In this document: in pieces, positions 60,479 to 64,000 of the stretch
Layout of the letters: each line of letters begins with the position of its first letter
How positions within the stretch are numbered: position 1 is the stretch's first letter
Assembly (NCBI RefSeq): GCF_019207085.1
Contig: NZ_JAATOM010000013.1
Coordinates: 1 to 64,000, forward strand
DNA: 64,000 nucleotides
From: Variovorax sp. dw_308
Lineage (GTDB): Bacteria; Pseudomonadota; Gammaproteobacteria; Burkholderiales; Burkholderiaceae_C
Direction of reading: 5' to 3'
Made by a program: the position numbers and the translations under genes
The notes under the pieces: model-generated
Database searches by the model: none
Told to the model about the DNA's origin: nothing
What the model saw: only the letters and a program-made list of their open reading frames with translations

Positions 60479-61438
60479 TCAAACCTGCGGATGCAGGTCT
60501 GACTGACGCAGAAAACGGATGAAACTCTGTACTGACGCGCCCGGGTTTGCACTGCGCGCCGTCGCAATGCCAAAGGTGCGTGTCATGTCGACGCCTTCGA
60601 TCTCGATGCGCGCGTGCTTGGCCACGCTGCCTCGCGAGGACACGGAGCGGGGCAGCAACGTCACGCCCATGCCCGCATCGAGCATGCCGAGCAGCGTATT
60701 AAGGTTACCTACGACCTTGGACGCAGGCAGCGCGAGGCCTTGAGCCTGCAGTGCGGCAGCGATGCGCGCACGCACGCCCTGGTACTGGTCCACGACCATG
60801 AGCGCGATGGAGGACATGTCCTTGGTGTTCACGCTCTTGCGTCGGGCCAATGCATGACCTTTGGGGGCAACAAGAACCATGTCATCGTGCCAGAGCGGCG
60901 TGAAGCGATAGCGTTTGTCTGTGCCCTCGTATGCCAGCACCGCCAGATCGGCCCGCCCATCGTCAATGGCAGCGAGCACGTTCATGTACTGAAGGTCGAG
61001 AAGCTCGACTTCCACATCCGGGTAGCGCTCGGCATAGGCCTGGATGATCGGAGGCAGGCGCAGCGCTGCGATCGTCGGCGTTGCAGCCACCACCACCCGC
61101 TGGCGACCACTGCGTGCGTTCTTGCGAAACCCGTCGACCAATCGCGAAAGGCCCTCAAGCGTCTTCACTGCCTCCTCGAGAAGCCGCTCGCCCTCTTCCG
61201 TGGTTTCGACCTTACGGGTCGTGCGACGCAACAACTGCGCCCCCAGCGAGGCCTCTAGCCGATGGATCCGGCCGGTGATGGTCGGCTGCGTGACGTGCAG
61301 CTGTTGCGCGGCGGCACTGAAACTGCGCGCCTTGGCCACCACGATGAATGTCTGCAACTCAATCAATTCGAGTCCTGCCGTCACAGGGACATGGGGCATT
61401 TCACGGCGGAGTTCAGTCGAGATGAATGAACGAGGCAT
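60479..61438 (-). CDS. LysR-family transcriptional regulator
   Basis: The 319-residue protein has the LysR winged helix (ELIELQTFIVVAKARSFSAA, QQLHVTQPTITGRIHRLEAS, LGAQLLRRTTRKVETTEEGE) and effector domain. It sits between the flavin reductase gene (same strand, about 100 bp apart) and the divergent Bug gene. It probably controls both transcription units of this cluster. An internal start at ATG 61396 is possible. Confidence 0.92.
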   Translation of the reverse strand: MPRSFISTELRREMPHVPVTAGLELIELQTFIVVAKARSFSAAAQQLHVTQPTITGRIHRLEASLGAQLLRRTTRKVETTEEGERLLEEAVKTLEGLSRLVDGFRKNARSGRQRVVVAATPTIAALRLPPIIQAYAERYPDVEVELLDLQYMNVLAAIDDGRADLAVLAYEGTDKRYRFTPLWHDDMVLVAPKGHALARRKSVNTKDMSSIALMVVDQYQGVRARIAAALQAQGLALPASKVVGNLNTLLGMLDAGMGVTLLPRSVSSRGSVAKHARIEIEGVDMTRTFGIATARSANPGASVQSFIRFLRQSDLHPQV

Positions 61439-61595
61439 CGTGATTACTTATAGAGTCAATTTATAAGAATATAGCGCTTCTCGATTTGTTTGTGCAGAGC
61501 TCGCGCCGAACAATCGATGCACGCTCCAAAAGCCGATAGGGCCCGCACAAAGATGCGCCAAGGGGCGGGGACAGACAAACCTCGGAGACAAAATC

Positions 61596-62576
61596 ATGGT
61601 CAATCGCAGAGACTTCTGCCTGTCGGCAATGGCGGCGACATCGCTGGCCGCGACATGGCAACCCGCCCTCGCCGGCGACTATCCAGACAGACCCATCCGG
61701 CTCATCGTCGGATTTCCCGCGGGACAGAGCACCGACACGAGCGCCCGGCGCATCGCGCAAAGTATGTCGCAGACGCTCGGGCGTAGCGTCTTCGTCGACA
61801 ACCGTCCGGGCGCTGCCGGCATCATTTCGCACGAGGCGGTAAAGAACGCGCCAGCCGACGGCTACACACTGCTGATGGGATCGACCGGCACGCTCGCGAT
61901 CAACCCCTGGCTCTACCAGAAGCTGCCCTATGACCCCATCAAGGACTTCGAGCCAGTGGCGTCCGTCTCGGCGTCGCCGCTGGTGCTGTTCACGTCCGTG
62001 GACTCGCCGGTCAAGAACCTGAAGCAGCTGATCGCGTTGGCCAAATCGCGCCCTGGAAAACTGAGCTACGGCTCAAGCGGCAACGGCACCACCGGCCACA
62101 TCGCGATGGAGATGCTCAAGAAGGAAGCCGGCATCGAGCTGCTTCACGTGCCTTACAAAGGCTCGCCGCCGATGATCACCGACGTAATGGGCGGTCAGGT
62201 CAACGTGGCCTTTGACACGGCGGGTGCGGTGCTGGCAATGGTCAAGGGCGGGCGTATCCAGCTGCTGGGCATCGCCACGCTCAAGCGCTTCGAAGCGGCG
62301 CCGGATTTGCCCACGCTGGCCGAGCAAGGCCTAGCCGGTTTTGAGGCGATGCCGTGGTCCGCGATCCTTGCACCCAAGGGCACGCCCGCACCCATCGTCC
62401 AGCGCTTGAACACGGCTGTGAACGCGGCCCTCAAGGACCCCGTCGTGCTCGATCAGTTCGTCTCGACTGGCAGCTACGCGCTCGGCGGACCACCGCCGCA
62501 GCTCCAAGCCTATCTCGCTCAGGAGCACGCGCGCTGGGGTAAGGCCGTCGTCGCCTCAGGCGCACGCGTCGACTGA
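61596..62576 (+). CDS. Bug-family tripartite tricarboxylate binding protein, copy 3
   Basis: The 326-residue protein begins with a signal sequence (MVNRRDFCLSAMAATSLAAT, then ending ALA before GDYPDRPI) that has a twin-arginine-like start, NRRDF. Bug motifs are clear: YPDRPIRLIVGFPAGQSTDT, VDNRPGAAGIISHEAVKNAP, ADGYTLLMGSTGTLAINPWL and LSYGSSGNGTTGHIAMEMLK. It precedes the monooxygenase gene by 33 bp and probably captures that enzyme's substrate. Confidence 0.93.
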   Translation: MVNRRDFCLSAMAATSLAATWQPALAGDYPDRPIRLIVGFPAGQSTDTSARRIAQSMSQTLGRSVFVDNRPGAAGIISHEAVKNAPADGYTLLMGSTGTLAINPWLYQKLPYDPIKDFEPVASVSASPLVLFTSVDSPVKNLKQLIALAKSRPGKLSYGSSGNGTTGHIAMEMLKKEAGIELLHVPYKGSPPMITDVMGGQVNVAFDTAGAVLAMVKGGRIQLLGIATLKRFEAAPDLPTLAEQGLAGFEAMPWSAILAPKGTPAPIVQRLNTAVNAALKDPVVLDQFVSTGSYALGGPPPQLQAYLAQEHARWGKAVVASGARVD

Positions 62577-62609
62577 ATACATCCACTCCACACAGCAAGG
62601 ACACATTCC

Positions 62610-64000
62610 ATGAAAAACAACCCACCTTCGCGGCAGATGAGTCTGATCGCCTTCATGCAGGCGCAGAACTGCACCAACTACGTCGGCTCGTGGCGCCATC
62701 CCGCGAGCATGAGCGACTTCATGACGCCGGAGTACTACCAGCGCATCGCCCGTACGCTGGAAGACGGCAAGTTCGACATGGCCTTCTTCGACGACCGCCT
62801 GGCAATGCCAGACATCTATGGCGACGATCACCGCGAGACGGTCGCCCACGGCGTTCGCTGCGTGAAGATGGACCCGTCGACGATTCTCATGGCCATGGCC
62901 GCCGCAACGACCAAGCTCGGACTGGGCGCTACCTACTCCACCACCTACTACGAGCCCTTTCACGTGGCGCGCCTGTTCGGGACACTCGACCTGATGACCA
63001 AGGGGCGCGTGGCGTGGAACGTCGTGACCTCGCTCAACGATTCGGAAGCTGCAAACTTCGGCCGCGACGAGCATCTGGAACATGACCTGCGCTATGACCG
63101 CGCCGATGAATTCATGGAAGTCGTGCAAGGCCATTGGGACAGCTGGGAGGACGACGCGTTGATCCTGGACAAGGCGAACGACCGGTTCGCGGATCCGGAC
63201 AAGGTGCACCGGCTTGATCACTCCGGAAAATTCTTCAAATCAAAGGGCCCGCTTCCGGTGCCGCGTTCGCGTCAGGGCAATCCGGTGATCCTCCAGGCCG
63301 GCTCGAGCGGACGCGGCATGGCGTTTGCCGCACGCTGGGCGGAACTCGTCTTTGCCGCCTACCCCAACCTCGAGGTGGGCAAGAAGCAATACGCTTACTT
63401 CAAGAACGCAATTGCCGAAGCGGGTCGCGACCCGGCGCAGGTCAAGGTCGCACCCGCGGTCAAGTTCGTGGTCGGCGAGTCAGAGGCTCATGCGCAGGAC
63501 AAGCTGGCCTTGGCCATGTCGACTGCACGCCCCTTCGACGGGCTGGCCCTGCTGTGCGAAGTCCTCAACGTCGATTTCGCTGCGCGTCCCTACGAAAAGC
63601 CGTTCTCCGATGAAGAGCTCGCTTCGATCTCTTGGCACGGCCTGCGCGACAAGGTGATTGCCAAGAGCGGCAAGAAGAACCCTTCCGTCAGGGATTTCGT
63701 GGAAGCCTCGGGCCGCGGCACTGTCGCGGAAGGTCCGAACTTCGTCGGCACACCCACACAAGTTGCCGACCAGATGGAAGAGTGGTTCAACGGTGCTTGC
63801 GACGGCTTCGTGATCCAAGCCTTGCACACGCCAGGGAGCTACGAAGATTTCGTTCGTCTGGTTGTGCCGGAATTGCAACGCCGCGACCTTTTCCGCAAGG
63901 AGTACGGCGGTGACACGCTGCGCGAAAACCTTGGATTGAAGCGTCCTCAACCTCGTGACTGGCGTCGCGCGCAAGACGCTCTGTTGGCGCAGAAGGCAAA
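62610..64000 (+). CDS. NtaA/SnaA/DszA-family FMN-dependent monooxygenase (partial, runs off window end)
   Basis: ATG 62610 follows an AAGGA site. About 463 codons are visible to the window end without a stop, near the full length of this family (about 440-480). Motifs are FMQAQNCTNYVGSWRHPASM, MAFFDDRLAMPDIYG, LGLGATYSTTYYEPFHVARL, GTLDLMTKGRVAWNVVTSLN, NPVILQAGSSGRGMAFAARW and FVGTPTQVADQMEEWF. These are typical of nitrilotriacetate monooxygenase component A and of DszA sulfone monooxygenase. It oxidises an amine, sulfur or C-H centre using FMNH2 from a separate reductase, here probably the product of 59276-60379. Confidence 0.9.
   Translation, partial: MKNNPPSRQMSLIAFMQAQNCTNYVGSWRHPASMSDFMTPEYYQRIARTLEDGKFDMAFFDDRLAMPDIYGDDHRETVAHGVRCVKMDPSTILMAMAAATTKLGLGATYSTTYYEPFHVARLFGTLDLMTKGRVAWNVVTSLNDSEAANFGRDEHLEHDLRYDRADEFMEVVQGHWDSWEDDALILDKANDRFADPDKVHRLDHSGKFFKSKGPLPVPRSRQGNPVILQAGSSGRGMAFAARWAELVFAAYPNLEVGKKQYAYFKNAIAEAGRDPAQVKVAPAVKFVVGESEAHAQDKLALAMSTARPFDGLALLCEVLNVDFAARPYEKPFSDEELASISWHGLRDKVIAKSGKKNPSVRDFVEASGRGTVAEGPNFVGTPTQVADQMEEWFNGACDGFVIQALHTPGSYEDFVRLVVPELQRRDLFRKEYGGDTLRENLGLKRPQPRDWRRAQDALLAQKA

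Noticed and set aside
1..64000. CRISPR arrays, tRNA, rRNA, riboswitches
   Set aside because: No regularly spaced repeats, cloverleaf-like sequences or rRNA stretches were noticed on reading both strands. A covariance-model search would be needed to exclude small RNAs.

Overview
The window looks like the chromosome (or a large replicon) of a high-GC beta-proteobacterium of the order Burkholderiales, most likely a Comamonadaceae of the Variovorax type. This is inferred from base composition, three orphan Bug-type tripartite tricarboxylate binding proteins, the many LysR/IclR-controlled CoA-dependent catabolic operons and the kinds of mobile elements. No rRNA, tRNA or CRISPR array was seen.

Layout. 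0-5.7 kb: the edge of an exported coiled-coil protein, two AraC-type regulators, and a DUF3302 / HlyD / outer-membrane-factor export operon. 5.8-7.2 kb: an intact IS630-family element inserted at TA into an older IS3-type orfA remnant. 7.4-18 kb: a flavin-dependent catabolic region. It has a SsuD-like LLM monooxygenase, a flavin reductase with a MarR-like tail, an MFS carrier, an acyl-CoA synthetase, a GFA-family protein, a coniferyl-aldehyde-type dehydrogenase, an FMN reductase and a broken YeiH-type exporter. Two promoters in this region share the same sequence. One belongs to an intact LysR gene at 17.1 kb; the other, at 11.07 kb, keeps only the first codons of a lost LysR copy.

18-39 kb: a decaying accessory region. 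It holds fragments of IS6, IS630, IS110, IS91 and IS3 transposases, an autotransporter pseudogene, broken PRC-barrel genes, and truncated Crp/Fnr, RpiB and alpha/beta-hydrolase genes. Among them are intact genes: a transglutaminase-like protein, a Crp/Fnr regulator, an RsbR-like sensor kinase, and a phosphoketolase / class I aldolase / phosphatase operon. At 33.4-36.6 kb a Recombinase-in-Trio (RIT) element splits an IS91-family transposase gene. Its first recombinase has an internal deletion and its second and third are fused in frame.

39.8-58.9 kb: a porin, then a large CoA-thioester catabolic operon under an IclR regulator (amidohydrolase, AMP-dependent ligase, Ldh2-type dehydrogenase, Rossmann-fold reductase, Bug protein, OB-fold protein, thiolase-like protein, acyl-CoA dehydrogenase, family III and family I CoA-transferases). 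Next come a LysR gene, a second Bug protein and a second copy of the ligase/reductase/Ldh2 trio with the last two genes in swapped order. 59-64 kb: a second two-component flavin monooxygenase system. Its flavin reductase carries an IclR-like sensor tail and is translationally coupled to a broken ribB. A LysR gene, a third Bug protein and a NtaA/DszA-type monooxygenase running off the end of the window follow.

Taken together, the intact operons suggest periplasmic capture of an organic acid or sulfonate (Bug proteins, porin), activation by FMNH2-dependent oxygenation or CoA ligation, and beta-oxidation-like breakdown. The substrates cannot be read from the sequence. The most unusual points are the two flavin reductases fused to different transcription-factor-derived sensor domains, the duplicated LysR promoter with its vestigial gene, the duplicated ligase trio, and the RIT element nested in IS91.
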